64,000 bases of DNA from an uncultured Bacteroidales bacterium (GTDB lineage: Bacteria; Bacteroidota; Bacteroidia; Bacteroidales; UBA932), in the NCBI GenBank assembly GCA_944326235.1, contig CALVDH010000002.1, forward strand, positions 81,693-145,692. The letters run 5' to 3'. Shown piece by piece: positions 34,164 to 45,500 of the stretch; position 1 is the stretch's first letter, and each line of letters starts with the position of its first letter. The translations under genes were made by a program, and so were the position numbers. The notes beneath the pieces are model-generated. The model was not told where the DNA came from, ran no database searches, and saw only the letters and a list, made by a program, of their open reading frames with translations.

Positions 34164-35201
34164 CTACGGCTCGACGGCGACCTTGATGACTCCGTCGGCG
34201 TGTGAGGCGAAGAGGCGGTAGGCCTCCTCGATGCGGCTGAGGGGGAAGCGGTGGGTGATGAGCGGTGTGGCGTCGAGACGGCCGTCGGCGATGAGGCGGA
34301 GGATTTCCGCGCAGTCGCAGCCGTCCACCCCGCCGGTCTTGAATGTCAGGTTCTTGCCGTACATGTCGGGCAGGGGCAGCACCTGAGGGCGGTCGTACAT
34401 GGCGACTACGGTCACGACGGCATTGGGACGGGCGCACTCCCAGGCCATGCGGAAGGTCTCCTCCGTACCGGCCACCTCCAGAACGGTATCGGCACCTCCT
34501 TGTGCGCTATATTCCAGAACAGTACACAAACAGTGCTCCGGGTCGGTCACCACCACCTCGGGATAATGCTCCCGGACAAAACGCCTGCGCTCCGGGGATT
34601 TCTCACAGACAATGATGCGGCGGGGCCTGCGGAGCATCACGCACAGCAGGGTGCATATACCGGTAGGTCCGGCACCGATAATCAGGACGGTATCCTCCTC
34701 AGGAACGATCTCAGAAATGCGGGCAGCCCAGAACCCGGTAGCCAGCAGGTCCCCGGTAAACAGCGCCTGAGCATCACTCACCCCGTCCGGAATGCGGGTC
34801 AGCCCCTGGTCGGCGTACGGCACCCGGACGTACTTCGCCTGACCGCCGTCGATGCGGCAGCCGAGGGCCCAGCCTCCGAGCGGGTCGCTGCAGTTGTTCA
34901 CATAGCCGTGGCGGCAGAAGAAGCACGAGCCGCAGAACGTCTCCACATTGACCGCCACCCGGTCGCCCGGCCGGACAGAGCCCACGGCAGAGCCGACGGC
35001 CTCCACCACCCCGACCATCTCGTGTCCGAGAGTAATCCCAGGCACGGCCCGGGGTACGCTTCCGTGCAGAATATGCAGGTCACTCGTGCAGATGCTCCCG
35101 AGGGTCACCCGCACCAGGGCATCGCGCGGTCCCTGCAGCTGCGGCTCCGGTTTGTCGAGCAGGGCCGCCTTTCCTTGTCCAAGATACGTATAGGCTTTCA
35201 T
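34164..35201 (-). CDS. Zinc-dependent alcohol dehydrogenase (MDR family)
   Basis: Medium-chain dehydrogenase of 345 residues from the ATG at 35201. Catalytic zinc ligands: Cys38 (ICTSD), His60 and Glu61 (GHEMVG). Structural zinc site: C90, C93, C96 and C104 ([15 protein letters not shown]). Rossmann motif [13 protein letters not shown] near residue 176. It resembles threonine/sorbitol-type and broad alcohol dehydrogenases; the exact alcohol cannot be told. A frame open to 35393 exists, but the promoter box TAATTTTG on the minus strand (35215-35208) ends 6 nt before the ATG at 35201, so the long form cannot be translated from that message. Divergent from xpt across 49 nt. Confidence 0.88.
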   Translation of the reverse strand: MKAYTYLGQGKAALLDKPEPQLQGPRDALVRVTLGSICTSDLHILHGSVPRAVPGITLGHEMVGVVEAVGSAVGSVRPGDRVAVNVETFCGSCFFCRHGYVNNCSDPLGGWALGCRIDGGQAKYVRVPYADQGLTRIPDGVSDAQALFTGDLLATGFWAARISEIVPEEDTVLIIGAGPTGICTLLCVMLRRPRRIIVCEKSPERRRFVREHYPEVVVTDPEHCLCTVLEYSAQGGADTVLEVAGTEETFRMAWECARPNAVVTVVAMYDRPQVLPLPDMYGKNLTFKTGGVDGCDCAEILRLIADGRLDATPLITHRFPLSRIEEAYRLFASHADGVIKVAVEP

Positions 35202-35207
35202 AGAGCG

Positions 35208-35215
35208 CAAAATTA
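35208..35215 (-). promoter_or_regulatory. Promoter -7 box for the alcohol dehydrogenase gene
   Basis: TAATTTTG on the minus strand, six bases, then ATG at 35201, the same geometry as the boxes at 6890 and 6910. A leaderless transcript is predicted. Confidence 0.55.
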
Positions 35216-35218
35216 ATG

Positions 35219-35226
35219 TATATTCG
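35219..35226 (+). promoter_or_regulatory. Promoter -7 box for xpt
   Basis: TATATTCG, one mismatch to TAnnTTTG, 24 nt before the xpt ATG at 35251. It overlaps the upstream part of the divergent dehydrogenase promoter. No purine-riboswitch-like structure fits in the short leader. Confidence 0.4.
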
Positions 35227-35250
35227 CGACAATTATTCACACACCATCCC

Positions 35251-35838
35251 ATGAAACTGCTCGATGACCGCATACTCCAGGACGGCCGGTCCCTGCCCGG
35301 AGGGATCCTCAAGGTGGACAGCTTCCTCAACCACCAGCTCGACCCCAACCTGATGTACGAGGTGGCCCGCGAGTTCAGCCGCCGCTTCGACAACGTCAGC
35401 TACAACAAGATAGTCACCATCGAGGCCAGCGGCATCGCCCCAGCCATCATGCTCGGCTACATCCGCCAGCTGCCCGTAGTCTTCATCAAGAAGAAACAGC
35501 CCAGCACCATGGACGGCATGCTCATCTCAGAGGTCCACTCCTTCACCAAGGACCGCACCTACACAGTCTGCATCAGCCGCAACTTCCTCACCCCCTCCGA
35601 CCGCGTCATCTTCATCGACGACTTCTTAGCGTACGGCAACGCGGCCATGGGCATGATCGACCTCGCCCGCCAGTCAGGCGCTTCCATCGCCGGCATGGGA
35701 TTCATCATAGAGAAAGGCTTCCAGGGCGGCGGCGACCGCCTGCGGCAGATGGGCTACAACATCCAGAGCCTCGCCATCGTAGACAGCCTCGACGGATGCC
35801 GCATCACCCTCAGAAAACAGAATACACCCGTGCGCTGA
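35251..35838 (+). CDS. xpt: Xanthine phosphoribosyltransferase
   Basis: Purine-salvage enzyme that makes XMP from xanthine and PRPP. A 195-residue protein of normal length. Start [20 protein letters not shown] is the typical Xpt N-terminus, followed by [22 protein letters not shown], and the PRPP-binding loop [17 protein letters not shown] near residues 113-129. The late [15 protein letters not shown] also fits. Single gene, with no pbuX permease beside it. Confidence 0.95.
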   Translation: MKLLDDRILQDGRSLPGGILKVDSFLNHQLDPNLMYEVAREFSRRFDNVSYNKIVTIEASGIAPAIMLGYIRQLPVVFIKKKQPSTMDGMLISEVHSFTKDRTYTVCISRNFLTPSDRVIFIDDFLAYGNAAMGMIDLARQSGASIAGMGFIIEKGFQGGGDRLRQMGYNIQSLAIVDSLDGCRITLRKQNTPVR

Positions 35839-35910
35839 CGACAGCATCAGAGCGGTAAAACAACATCCATGCACGCACGGCACAATATGCCGTAGATAAC
35901 AATTTTGGTA

Positions 35911-35968
35911 TTTTCGTGCACTTTTTTGAAAATTTTCGTGCACGGGAACGGAAATATGTTTATCTTTG
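35911..35968 (+). promoter_or_regulatory. GH28 promoter with TTTTCGTGCA operator-like repeats
   Basis: TATCTTTG at 35961-35968 is a perfect -7 box, 27 nt before the GTG start. TTTTCGTGCAC occurs at 35911-35921 and again at 35933-35943, 22 bp apart, the second extending to CGTGCACG (35937-35944) where the -33 element should be. The inverted form TGCACGAAA also occurs early in the gene at 36112-36120 and 36141-36149. The same motifs appear at the uxaB promoter. Likely operator and promoter of the pectin operon. Confidence 0.65.
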
Positions 35969-35995
35969 TAACGTAATTACAAAAAAGAAACACGC

Positions 35996-37663
35996 GTGAA
36001 ATCTAAACTTATTTCGAGACAAGTTCTCAAAGCATTGGTTTTAAGCGCTTTCTGCGCAACAACACCGACGGCCGGCACCTCTTCTCCCGAGGAGTCAGGC
36101 ACATCTTTTTTTGCACGAAACACCGTGTACGCACCCGAAATGCACGAAACAACCCATTCCGCCGCCACTGACGGATACAGAACCGCGAGCGACTGCGAAT
36201 TCGCACACCTATATAATAACCTCCCCTTCGAGATGCCCCGCGTAACCCGCCCCGAGATTCCCGACCGCCGGGTATGCCTTACCGACTTCGGAGCCGTAGG
36301 TGACGGCGTAACCCTGAACACCGAAGCATTCGCACGGGCCATCGACGCTCTCGCAGAGCAGGGCGGCGGCCACCTGGATGTACCCGCCGGTATCTGGCTC
36401 ACCGGCCCTATCACACTCAGAAGCAACATTGACCTGCATCTGACTCAGAACGCGGTGATTCTCTTCTCCCCCGACAAAGATCTCTACCCCATCATAGAGA
36501 CTTCCTTCGAAGGTCTCGACACCCGCCGCTGCACCTCCCCCATCAACGCCTACAGGGAGAAAAATATCTCCATCACAGGCGAGGGAGTGATCGACGGCTC
36601 CGGTGACGCATGGAGACCTCTGAAAAAATCCAAGGTCACATCCTCCCAGTGGAAGGAAAAAGTGGCCTCCGGCGGAGTGCTCAACGAAAAGGGCAACACC
36701 TGGTACCCCTCCGAGGACTACATCCGCGCGGAGCAGCTCAGCGACAAGGGTCTGAACGTCCCCATAGGTGAGTTCGACGATGAGTTCTGGGAGAGCGTCA
36801 GGGACTTCCTCCGTCCCGTGATGGTAAGCATCCGCGAGTGCGAGAACGTCCTCCTCGAGGGCCCCACATTCCAGAATTCTCCCGCATGGAACATACATCC
36901 CCTGATGTGCACCAACGTTATCGTTAACGACATCGTCGTGCGTAACCCCGCCTACTCCCAGAACGGAGACGGCATCGACATCGAGTCGTGTGAGAACGTA
37001 ATCCTGACCAATTCGTCATTCGACGTTGGCGACGACGGCATCTGCATCAAGTCCGGCAAGGACGAGGACGGTCGACGCAGGGCCATGCCCACCAGGAACC
37101 TGCTCATTGACAACTGCTTCGTCTACCACGGCCACGGCGGATTCGTAGTCGGCAGCGAGATGTCCGGCGGAGTCGAGAACATAGTAGTGTCCAACTGCCG
37201 CTTCCTCGGCACAGACGTAGGCCTGCGCTTCAAGAGCAAGAGGGGCCGCGGAGGCGTAGTCCGGAACATATTCATCAGAGACATCTACATGACCGATATT
37301 GTAACCGAGCCACTGCTCTTCGACCTCTTCTACGGCAACATGTCCGCAGTAGACGCCATGAAACAGCAGGGCAACTACAAGGAGCCAGAGCCCATGCCCG
37401 TGAACGAGACCACTCCGGAGTTCCGCGACATCTACATCGAGCGCGTAGTCTGCAACGGAGCCTCCCGCGCCATGTACTTCAACGGCCTGCCGGAGATGCC
37501 CGTCTCCAACATCCATGTCACCGACTGCGTCATCACCAGCCGCACCGGAGCACAGATATGCTTCTCCAAGGACGTGACCCTCACCAATGTAACCATTCAC
37601 CCTGAGGAGGGAGAGCCCATCACCACATACAAAGTTGAGAATTACAAATATACAGAAAAGTAA
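35996..37663 (+). CDS. GH28 polygalacturonase
   Basis: Glycoside hydrolase family 28 right-handed beta-helix enzyme that hydrolyses the galacturonan backbone of pectin. 555 residues from a GTG start, which gives a basic then hydrophobic N-terminus (SKLISRQVLKALVLSAFCATTP) suitable for export. The pectate-lyase-like N-terminal segment DFGAVGDGVTLNTEAFARAI begins near residue 97. Catalytic region: NGDGID near 322, GDDGICIKSG near 346 (the Asp pair), and GHGGFVVGSEMSGG near 379 (catalytic His). Bacteroidetes GH28 members with this arrangement are often exo-acting. First gene of the pectin operon, followed by the esterase fusion after 62 nt. Confidence 0.9.
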   Translation: MKSKLISRQVLKALVLSAFCATTPTAGTSSPEESGTSFFARNTVYAPEMHETTHSAATDGYRTASDCEFAHLYNNLPFEMPRVTRPEIPDRRVCLTDFGAVGDGVTLNTEAFARAIDALAEQGGGHLDVPAGIWLTGPITLRSNIDLHLTQNAVILFSPDKDLYPIIETSFEGLDTRRCTSPINAYREKNISITGEGVIDGSGDAWRPLKKSKVTSSQWKEKVASGGVLNEKGNTWYPSEDYIRAEQLSDKGLNVPIGEFDDEFWESVRDFLRPVMVSIRECENVLLEGPTFQNSPAWNIHPLMCTNVIVNDIVVRNPAYSQNGDGIDIESCENVILTNSSFDVGDDGICIKSGKDEDGRRRAMPTRNLLIDNCFVYHGHGGFVVGSEMSGGVENIVVSNCRFLGTDVGLRFKSKRGRGGVVRNIFIRDIYMTDIVTEPLLFDLFYGNMSAVDAMKQQGNYKEPEPMPVNETTPEFRDIYIERVVCNGASRAMYFNGLPEMPVSNIHVTDCVITSRTGAQICFSKDVTLTNVTIHPEEGEPITTYKVENYKYTEK

Positions 37664-37725
37664 CCTACAGCCGCACCGACGGACACAGCCGGCACGGCAC
37701 GAACGCTGTAACTGACCATAGAACC

Positions 37726-39450
37726 ATGATAAAGACGACAATCAGAACTATTTCGCTCATCCTCGCAGCAGCCGCGGCAACCCTACTGCTGACATCATCT
37801 GCCGAACAGGAGCGCAGCAGCTTCACCATCCACCTCATCGGCGACTCCACCATGGCCCCCAAGGACCTGAGCGGAGGCAACCCCGAGCGCGGCTGGGGAA
37901 TGATGTTCCCCAACTTCCTGGATGACAGCGTCAAGGTCATCAACTACGCCCACAACGGCCGCAGCACCAAGAGTTTCATGACCCTGGGACACTGGGCAAA
38001 GGTCGAGGCCAACCTCCAGAAAGGCGACTACCTCTTCATCCAGTTCGGGCACAATGACTCCAAGCAGTCCGACACCACCCGCTACGCAGCAGCGTGGGGA
38101 GCCTATCAGGACAATCTCCGCCATTATATTAAGGTAGCCCGCGAGAAAGGAGCCACCCCAGTCCTCCTCACCCCCGTCTCCCGCAGATGGTTCAAGGCCG
38201 ACACCCTCGACGAGACCTGCCTGGAGGACTATCCTGAGGCCATGAAGCAGGTGGCCGAGCAGGAGAACGTCACCCTCCTGGACATCACCAAGGTCACCAT
38301 GGACTGGCTCAAGAGCCTGGGTGACACCGCCTCACGGGAATACTTCATGTGGGTCGCACCCGGCACGGTTCCCGCCATGCCTGAGGGCAAGACCGACAAC
38401 ACCCATACCAACGCCAAGGGTGCCCGCAAAGTAGCGGGCCTCGTATGCAGTGAGATAGCGAAACAGTTACCCGAGATAGCCCGTCACTTCGTCTACTACG
38501 ATATCGTAGTGGCCCAGGACGGTACCGGCGACTACTTCACGGTGCAGGAAGCCATCGACGCCTGCCCCGACTACTCCCACGAGGAGATTACCAGGATCCT
38601 GATCCGCAACGGGGTCTACAACGAGATGGTAACCATCCCCCACAACAAGTTCCGCCTCCACATCATCGGTGAGAGCGCCGACAGCACCGTCATTTCCTGC
38701 GGCAAGTACGCCAAGCAGATGTGGCCCGGCAGGGACTTCAACGTCGGCACATCGGGCAGCGCCGGATTCTACATCCACTCCTCCTACGTGACCATCGAGA
38801 ACCTCACGATACTCAACCCCGCCGGCGAGGGCAAGGAGATAGGCCAGGCAGTAGCCCTCTTCACCAACGGCGACCACCTCTACTTCAAGAACTGCCGCAT
38901 CATCGCCAACCAGGACACCATCTACACCTACGGACGCTGGAACAAGGAAGGCGGTCCCTGCCGCAACTACTTCCTGAACTGCTACATCGAGGGCACCACC
39001 GACTTCATCTTCGGCCCCTCCGTCGCCTACTTCGAGAACTGCACTATCCACAGCAAGAAGAACAGCTACGTGACGGCAGCCTCCACCCCCGAAGGCCAGA
39101 AATACGGCTACGTCTTCCACAACTGCCGCCTGACTGCCGCCGAGGGCGTGGACAAGGTCTACCTAGGCCGTCCCTGGAGACCCTACGCCAACACCGTCTT
39201 CATCGACTGCGAGCTCGGATCCCACATCCATCCCGACGGCTGGAAGAGCTGGCCCCGGGAGCTCTGGCCCTCCGGTGAGGGCACCGCATTCTACGCAGAG
39301 TACGGCAGCTATGGTCCCGGCGCCTCTCCTGACACCAGGGTAAAATGGTCTACCCAGCTGACCAGGAAACAGGCGGCTGAATACACCTTCGAGAAGGTAA
39401 TGCACCAGGACACCGACACCAAGGCATGGAACCCCGAGGACAACAGATAG
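37726..39450 (+). CDS. Fused SGNH acetylesterase (rhamnogalacturonan-type) and CE8 pectinesterase
   Basis: Two esterases in one 574-residue secreted protein. Signal peptide about residues 1-26. Residues 32-255: SGNH/GDSL hydrolase of the rhamnogalacturonan-acetylesterase type, with nucleophile Ser41 in IGDST, QFGHNDSKQ as the block III Asn motif, and DNTHTNAKGA near 224-233 with the Asp/His pair. Residues about 258-560: family CE8 pectin methylesterase beta-helix with GQAVAL (near 373), NQDTIYTYG (near 395), TDFIFGPS (near 424, catalytic Asp) and YLGRPWRPY (near 479, Arg). Together they remove acetyl and methyl groups, opening pectin to the GH28 and PL1 enzymes encoded beside it. Such fusions are known in Bacteroidetes pectin loci. 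Confidence 0.9.
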   Translation: MIKTTIRTISLILAAAAATLLLTSSAEQERSSFTIHLIGDSTMAPKDLSGGNPERGWGMMFPNFLDDSVKVINYAHNGRSTKSFMTLGHWAKVEANLQKGDYLFIQFGHNDSKQSDTTRYAAAWGAYQDNLRHYIKVAREKGATPVLLTPVSRRWFKADTLDETCLEDYPEAMKQVAEQENVTLLDITKVTMDWLKSLGDTASREYFMWVAPGTVPAMPEGKTDNTHTNAKGARKVAGLVCSEIAKQLPEIARHFVYYDIVVAQDGTGDYFTVQEAIDACPDYSHEEITRILIRNGVYNEMVTIPHNKFRLHIIGESADSTVISCGKYAKQMWPGRDFNVGTSGSAGFYIHSSYVTIENLTILNPAGEGKEIGQAVALFTNGDHLYFKNCRIIANQDTIYTYGRWNKEGGPCRNYFLNCYIEGTTDFIFGPSVAYFENCTIHSKKNSYVTAASTPEGQKYGYVFHNCRLTAAEGVDKVYLGRPWRPYANTVFIDCELGSHIHPDGWKSWPRELWPSGEGTAFYAEYGSYGPGASPDTRVKWSTQLTRKQAAEYTFEKVMHQDTDTKAWNPEDNR

Positions 39451-39471
39451 GACAATACAAGCAAGGACAAT

Positions 39472-40716
39472 ATGAAACGGTACACTACATTATCAATAAT
39501 CACAGCAGCGGCGGCAGGAGCCTTCCTCCTGCTGACCGCATCCTGCTCATCAGGGAGCTCCCGCATTGACGGCAAGGCCAATGCCCTGAGCATGGTCCGC
39601 GCCGAGATGAGCCGCTGCCCCGACGGCACCTATCTGGACGGAATGGAGGGACGGCTCAAGTGGAACTATACTACAGGACTCGAACTGATGTCCTTCCTCG
39701 AAGTATGGGAGGCATACGGCGGGGCTCCCGGGTATCAGGACATTTTCGATTACGTGCAGGACTGGTACGAAAGAGCGGTAGACACCGCCGGCGTCATCTA
39801 CAAGTACAAGAAGTCCAACTTCAACACCGACCACGTCTGCCCCGGCAACGCCCTTTTCGTCCTCTATGACCGCACCGGCGATGCCCGCTGGATGACCGCC
39901 ATGCAGACCCTGCGCGACCAGCTCAAGGACCATCCCCGCACCAGTGAGGGCGGCTTCTGGCACAAGCAGACCTATCCCCATCAGATGTGGCTCGACGGCC
40001 TCTACATGGCCCAGCCCTTCTATGCCCACTATGCGACCGTCTATGATGCCCCTGAAGACAGAGACTCCATCTACAGGGACGTCATCAACCATTTCCTCAC
40101 AGTGGCGAAACACACCTATGACCCCGCCACCGGCCTCTACCGCCACGCCTGGGACGAGTCCCGGCAGATGTTCTGGAGCGACTCCCTCACCGGACAGTCC
40201 GACCACGCCTGGGGCAGGGCCCTGGGCTGGTACACCATGGGCATAGTGGACGCACTCGACTACATTCCCGAAGGTACTGAGGGCCGCGACTCCCTCATCG
40301 CCATACTGCAGGGCATCTACGAAGTATTGCCCGAATACGCAGACCCCGCCACTGGCATGTGGTACCAGGTCCTCGACTGCCCCGGACGCGAGGGCAACTA
40401 CCTCGAGGCCACCTGCTCCGCCATGTTCTCCTATTCCCTCCTCAAGGGAGTCCGCATGGGCTACCTCTCCCCCGACCTCAAGGACTGGGCCAGAAGCACC
40501 TACGAGGGCTTCCTCGACTATTTCCTCTACACAGATGAGCGGGGCCTGCCCGCCATCAAGGACTGCTGCGAAGTGGCAGGACTCGGCGGCAAGGAGAACC
40601 GCAGCGGCGACTACGAATACTACATCAACGAAAAGAGACGCAGCAATGACCCCAAGGGCGTAGGCCCCTACATCATGGCAAGCCTCGAATATGACAGACT
40701 TTTCAATGAAAAATAA
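39472..40716 (+). CDS. GH105 unsaturated rhamnogalacturonyl/glucuronyl hydrolase, lipoprotein
   Basis: Family GH105 (alpha/alpha)6-barrel enzyme of 414 residues that removes the 4,5-unsaturated uronate left by pectate or rhamnogalacturonan lyases, releasing 5-keto-4-deoxyuronate. Lipoprotein signal with LLTASC (Cys at residue 25). Barrel signatures: [36 protein letters not shown] (the catalytic-Asp segment) and [13 protein letters not shown]. The product feeds KduI and KduD further down the operon. Its last codons overlap the start of the PL1 lyase gene (ATG at 40706, stop at 40714-40716) by 11 nt, so translation is coupled. Confidence 0.9.
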   Translation: MKRYTTLSIITAAAAGAFLLLTASCSSGSSRIDGKANALSMVRAEMSRCPDGTYLDGMEGRLKWNYTTGLELMSFLEVWEAYGGAPGYQDIFDYVQDWYERAVDTAGVIYKYKKSNFNTDHVCPGNALFVLYDRTGDARWMTAMQTLRDQLKDHPRTSEGGFWHKQTYPHQMWLDGLYMAQPFYAHYATVYDAPEDRDSIYRDVINHFLTVAKHTYDPATGLYRHAWDESRQMFWSDSLTGQSDHAWGRALGWYTMGIVDALDYIPEGTEGRDSLIAILQGIYEVLPEYADPATGMWYQVLDCPGREGNYLEATCSAMFSYSLLKGVRMGYLSPDLKDWARSTYEGFLDYFLYTDERGLPAIKDCCEVAGLGGKENRSGDYEYYINEKRRSNDPKGVGPYIMASLEYDRLFNEK

Positions 40717-42544
40717 TCTTAGACAGTTGACCCTCCTGGCACTCCTGCTGGCCTCCCCGTCCGCTATCTTCTGCGGATGTGACAAGACCCCTGTGCCTCT
40801 GGAGGAGGATATGAACGGCGGAGTGCCGCAGAACGTACGCCTGGTCGCCTCTGACGGGACATCCCTGACATTTGCCTGGAGTCCCGTGAATGGAGCTGAC
40901 TACTATTACTGGAGGCTCCTGGAGGCGGACGGAGAGCAGCATTCGGCCAGTTCTACCAAGGATACGGCAGTTGTACTGTCTGAACTGGTCACAGGAACCG
41001 CATACAGCTTCTCGGTAAGAAGCCACAGCGGTCTGACTGACTCGGAATTCTCCGAAGCCGTGGAAGGCATTCCCGGAGGTCTCCCCGAGCCCCCGGAGGT
41101 CACAGATGACCTCATAGCCGAACTGGGACTTCCTGAGGATGAGAATGATGAGCTGGTAAGGGCCTTCCCCACAGCCCAGGGCTGCGGAATGTTCACCACC
41201 GGCGGCCGCGGAGGAGAGATATACCGCGTGACCAACCTCAATGACAACGGTACCGGCTCCCTCCGCTGGGCCATTGACCACGAGGGACCCCGCACCATTG
41301 TCTTCGATGTGGGAGGCACCATCAACCTCTCCCGCAGCCTGGACATCAACGACGGAGACATAACGATCGCGGGCCAGACCGCTCCCGGCGACGGTATCTG
41401 CCTGGCCGGTTATCCCATAAACATCAAGGCCGACAACGTCATCATCCGCTTCATCCGGGTAAGGACCGGTGACGGCAACGGCAGCGGTGAAAAGGACGCC
41501 GACGCCCTGTTCGCCCGGGACCACTCCAACATCATCATCGACCACTGCTCCTTCAGCTGGAGCACCGATGAGTGCGCCTCCGCATACGACAACTCCAACT
41601 TCACCATGCAGTGGTGCATCCTCAGCGAGAGCCTGCGCAACTCAGTCCATCCCAAGGGCAATCACGGCTACGGCGGCATCTGGGGAGGCACCCCCGCATC
41701 CTTCCACCACAACCTGATCGCACATCACTCCAGCCGTACCCCCCGTCTCTGCGGCAGCCGCTACACCGGCATGCCGGAGAACGAGAAGACCGAGATAGTC
41801 AACAATGTGTTCTACAACTGGGGCCCTGTCAACGGCGGCTATGCCGGAGAGGGCGGCTCGTTCAACTTCATCGGCAACTATTACAAGCCCGGAGCGGCCA
41901 CCAACCAGAAAAAAGACCTGGTTGACAGGATTTTCAGTCCGAACGCCGATGACGGGTCCAACGCCAACAAATCAGGTGTATGGGGCGTGTTCCACCTCTC
42001 CGGCAACGTATTCGACGGCACTTCACCCCACATGAAACCAGAGTATGTGAGCCTCATCGACGAAGTGAACGCCGACAACTGGCTCGGCCTGCAGCCCAAG
42101 GGCACACCTGAAGGCGGCCTGGAGTCCATCTGTTCAGAGACACCTTTCGACATCTCCTACAACGGCTCCTACATCAGCGTGCAGAGCGCCCAGGAGGCCT
42201 ACGGGAGCGTCCTCAGCCATGTCGGAGCATCGCTTGTGAGGGACGAGGTAGATGAGCGGATTATCAATGATACCCGCACAGGCACCTATACCGAAGAAGG
42301 CTCAAAAGGCTCCACCGGAGGCATCATAGATTCCCAGAACGATGTGGGCGGCTGGCCCGAGTACCGCTCCGGCGAGCCCTGGACCGACACTGACGGCGAC
42401 GGCATCCCCGATGACTGGGAAGACCGCTTCGGTCTGGTGAAGACCAACCCCGCGGACGGAAAGGAAACTACCCTCGACCCCACCGGCCGCTACACCAACC
42501 TCGAGCTGTGGCTCCACTGGTTGGTAAAGGATATAATACAATAA
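40706..42544 (+). CDS. PL1 pectate lyase with N-terminal fibronectin type III domain
   Basis: Secreted or lipid-anchored lyase, 612 residues from the ATG at 40706 (an in-frame ATG at 40691 would add five). Signal peptide ends around IFCGC, where Cys25 could be lipidated. Residues about 38-120: fibronectin type III module ([20 protein letters not shown]). Residues about 145-540: pectate-lyase superfamily beta-helix, beginning [19 protein letters not shown] and continuing with [13 protein letters not shown] and [19 protein letters not shown]-terminal calcium-binding-type segment, [16 protein letters not shown], is frequent in Bacteroidetes PL1 enzymes. It cleaves galacturonan by beta-elimination to unsaturated oligomers for GH105. 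Confidence 0.88.
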   Translation: MKNNLRQLTLLALLLASPSAIFCGCDKTPVPLEEDMNGGVPQNVRLVASDGTSLTFAWSPVNGADYYYWRLLEADGEQHSASSTKDTAVVLSELVTGTAYSFSVRSHSGLTDSEFSEAVEGIPGGLPEPPEVTDDLIAELGLPEDENDELVRAFPTAQGCGMFTTGGRGGEIYRVTNLNDNGTGSLRWAIDHEGPRTIVFDVGGTINLSRSLDINDGDITIAGQTAPGDGICLAGYPINIKADNVIIRFIRVRTGDGNGSGEKDADALFARDHSNIIIDHCSFSWSTDECASAYDNSNFTMQWCILSESLRNSVHPKGNHGYGGIWGGTPASFHHNLIAHHSSRTPRLCGSRYTGMPENEKTEIVNNVFYNWGPVNGGYAGEGGSFNFIGNYYKPGAATNQKKDLVDRIFSPNADDGSNANKSGVWGVFHLSGNVFDGTSPHMKPEYVSLIDEVNADNWLGLQPKGTPEGGLESICSETPFDISYNGSYISVQSAQEAYGSVLSHVGASLVRDEVDERIINDTRTGTYTEEGSKGSTGGIIDSQNDVGGWPEYRSGEPWTDTDGDGIPDDWEDRFGLVKTNPADGKETTLDPTGRYTNLELWLHWLVKDIIQ

Positions 42545-42581
42545 ACCATATTAATTACTAACCAATACAAACAATCGTCTT

Positions 42582-45500
42582 ATGCGAGAATTATCTAAAA
42601 AACTATGCCTTCTTCTGGCGGCCCTGCTGTGCATGTCCACAGCACTCTACGCCCAGGAGGTAAGAGGTGTGGTCACAGACTCGAACGGTGAGCCCCTCCC
42701 GGGTGTCAGCGTCGTAGTCGAAGGCACCACCCTCGGGACTCAGACAGACCTGGACGGTGCGTATGTCATCGAAGTACCTGACATCAACTCGTCCAGCCTG
42801 CAGTTTATCTTCATCGGAATGAAGGACCAGATCATTCCGGTAAACGGACGCACAGTCATCGATGTAATGATGGAGGATGACGTCACGATGCTGGAGGAGA
42901 CCGTCGTTATCGGTTACGCTACAGTAAAGCGCCGCGACCTCCTCGGCTCCGTATCGTCCATCAGCAACGAGAAAATAACCGAGCAGCCCGTGACCAGCGT
43001 GTCCCAGGCCCTGACCGGAAGGATGGCCGGCGTGTCGGTAACCACCACAGAGGGTGACCCTGACGCCGACATCAAGATCCGTGTCCGCGGAGGCGGATCC
43101 ATCACCCAGGACTCCTCGCCTCTGTACATCGTGGACGGTTTCCCTGTGGACAACATCAACGATATCGCCGCTTCCGAAATCCAGTCAATGGACGTACTGA
43201 AGGATGCCTTCTCGACCGCCATCTATGGTTCCCGCGGTGCGAACGGAGTAGTCATCATCACCACCAAGAGCGGTGAGAAAGGACGCAAGGTGTCTGTCAG
43301 CGTCAATGCCTACTACGGCCAGAAATGGATGGCCAACCGCGACGCCATCCAGACCATGGACTCCGAGAACTTCGTAAGATTCCAGTATGAGCTCGGCCTT
43401 ATCAGGGACAACATCTCCGACAACTACGAGCCCTTCTTCGGCAGCTACGACGACATCGACCTGTACTACGGCCTGCCCACCAACGACTGGGTCGGCATGG
43501 TCTTCGGCAACACCGGCCAGACCTGGAACACCGACGTGACCGTATCCGGCAGCGGTGACAACTATAACTGGACCCTCGGCTACGCCCACATGGACGACAA
43601 GGCCATCATGATGGGGTCCTCATACGCCCGTGACAACCTCAACCTGAAGGCTCAGTACAGGCCCCACAAGTCCCTGACCTTCGATGTCAACGTGCGCTAC
43701 TCCAACATGAATACCCGCGGCTCAGGCGCCAACTCCATGAACGACGCCGGCTCTACTTCCGGAAACGGACGTCTGAAACACGCCGTATCCTATACTCCGA
43801 TACCCATCTCCTCATCTATTCAGAACGTAGACCTTGAGGAGGACTACGGCGACAACGCACCCCCGCTCCTCTCAGTGGCCGACAACGACTCCAAGAGGAC
43901 CCGTACCCAGTGGAATGCCAACGGAGCAGTGACCTGGGAGATTATCCCCAACCTCCGCCTGAAAGTCGAGGGAGGTCTGCAGGACTACCGTCAGATGGAC
44001 AACCGCTTCTACGGCCTCACCACCTACTATGTGGCCAACACAGCTACCTACAAGAACCTGCCTGCAGCCCGCTACACAGACCGCTCCTATCAGAGATACC
44101 GCAACACCAACACCCTCAGCTATGACTTCGAGGACGTGTTCGATGATGACAGGCACAGGCTCAACTTCATCCTCGGTGAGGAGATGATCATCACCAAGAG
44201 CCACCAGATCACGGCTATGGTAGAGAATTTCCCCGAGTCCTTCGACTCCGACATGGCCTGGAACTTCATGAGTACAGGTACTCCGATTTCCTACGAGGAC
44301 TACTACGATCCCGATGACAGGCTGCTCTCAGGCTTCTTCAGGGCCAACTACGAGTTCGACGAGCGCTACTCCATCGGAGCCACTGTCCGTGCGGACGGTT
44401 CCTCCAAGTTCGGACCCGGCAACGAGTGGGGATTCTTCCCTTCCGCAGCCGCTTCCTGGCGTATATCCGCCGAACCCTGGATGCAGGGCGCAAAGGGGTG
44501 GCTGGACGAACTGAAGATACGTTACAGCTACGGTACCGCCGGTAACAACAACATACCCGCCAACCAGATTAACCGCGTCTACAAGGGCAGCTCCACATCC
44601 TGGATCAGCATGGGCAACACCTACTACACCACAGGTACAGTGATGAGCAACCCTGACCTGAAGTGGGAGACCACCATGACACACAATATCGGTTTGGACT
44701 TCAGCTTCTTCCAGGGCCGCTTATCCGGATCCGTAGAGGTCTACCAGAACGACACCAAGGACTTGCTGATCGAGTTCCCCATCGCCGGCAGCGGCTATGA
44801 GACCCAGTACCGCAACATCGGTTCGACCCGCAACAGAGGTATCGAGGCCACCATCAACCTGCCCATCGTCCGCAGGCAGAACTTCGACCTGAGCTTCAAC
44901 GCCAACATCGCCTTCAACCAGAACCGCGTAACCTCCCTCGGAGGTCTCGACCGGATCGAGTACGCCACCCAGTGGGCATCCACCGAGATCGGCACCGACT
45001 ACATCGTGGAAGTGGGCCTGCCTATCGGCTCTATGTACGGTTACCGCAATGACGGACGCTACGAAGTGGAGGACTTCGACTTCATCGACGGTGAGTGGGT
45101 ACTGAAGGAGGGCATTGCTGACGCCTCCGCCATCATCGGTGCCGACTACCTCCGCCCCGGAGCTCTCAAGCTCAAGGACCTGGACGGCGACGGTGTCATC
45201 ACCACAGCCGATAAGGAAGTGATAGGCGACGCCAATCCTCTCTTCGCCGGCGGTTTCTCCCTCTCGGGATACGTCTACGGAGTGGACTTCTCGGCCAACT
45301 TCGCCTACAGCTACGGCAACGAGGTTTACAACGCCAACAAGATAGAGTTCACCTCTTCCAGAAAATACTACAACCGTAACCTCATCAAGCAGATGAACGT
45401 AGAAAACCGCTGGACCAACGTAGACTGGGAGACCGGTGAGCTCGTAACAGACCCCGACGCCCTCGCAGCCATGAACGCCGGCACCACCATGTGGTCGCCC

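Noticed and set aside
33976..34221. 81-codon frame in the gap before the alcohol dehydrogenase end
   Set aside because: It overlaps the DUF1648 promoter and the 3' end of the dehydrogenase gene and encodes no recognisable sequence.
35202..35393. Longer N-terminus for the alcohol dehydrogenase
   Set aside because: It would extend into the divergent xpt gene and across its own promoter; the family starts at MKAYTYLG.
39550..40785. 411-codon minus-strand frame opposite GH105
   Set aside because: Antisense shadow over the whole conserved GH105 barrel; no family features.
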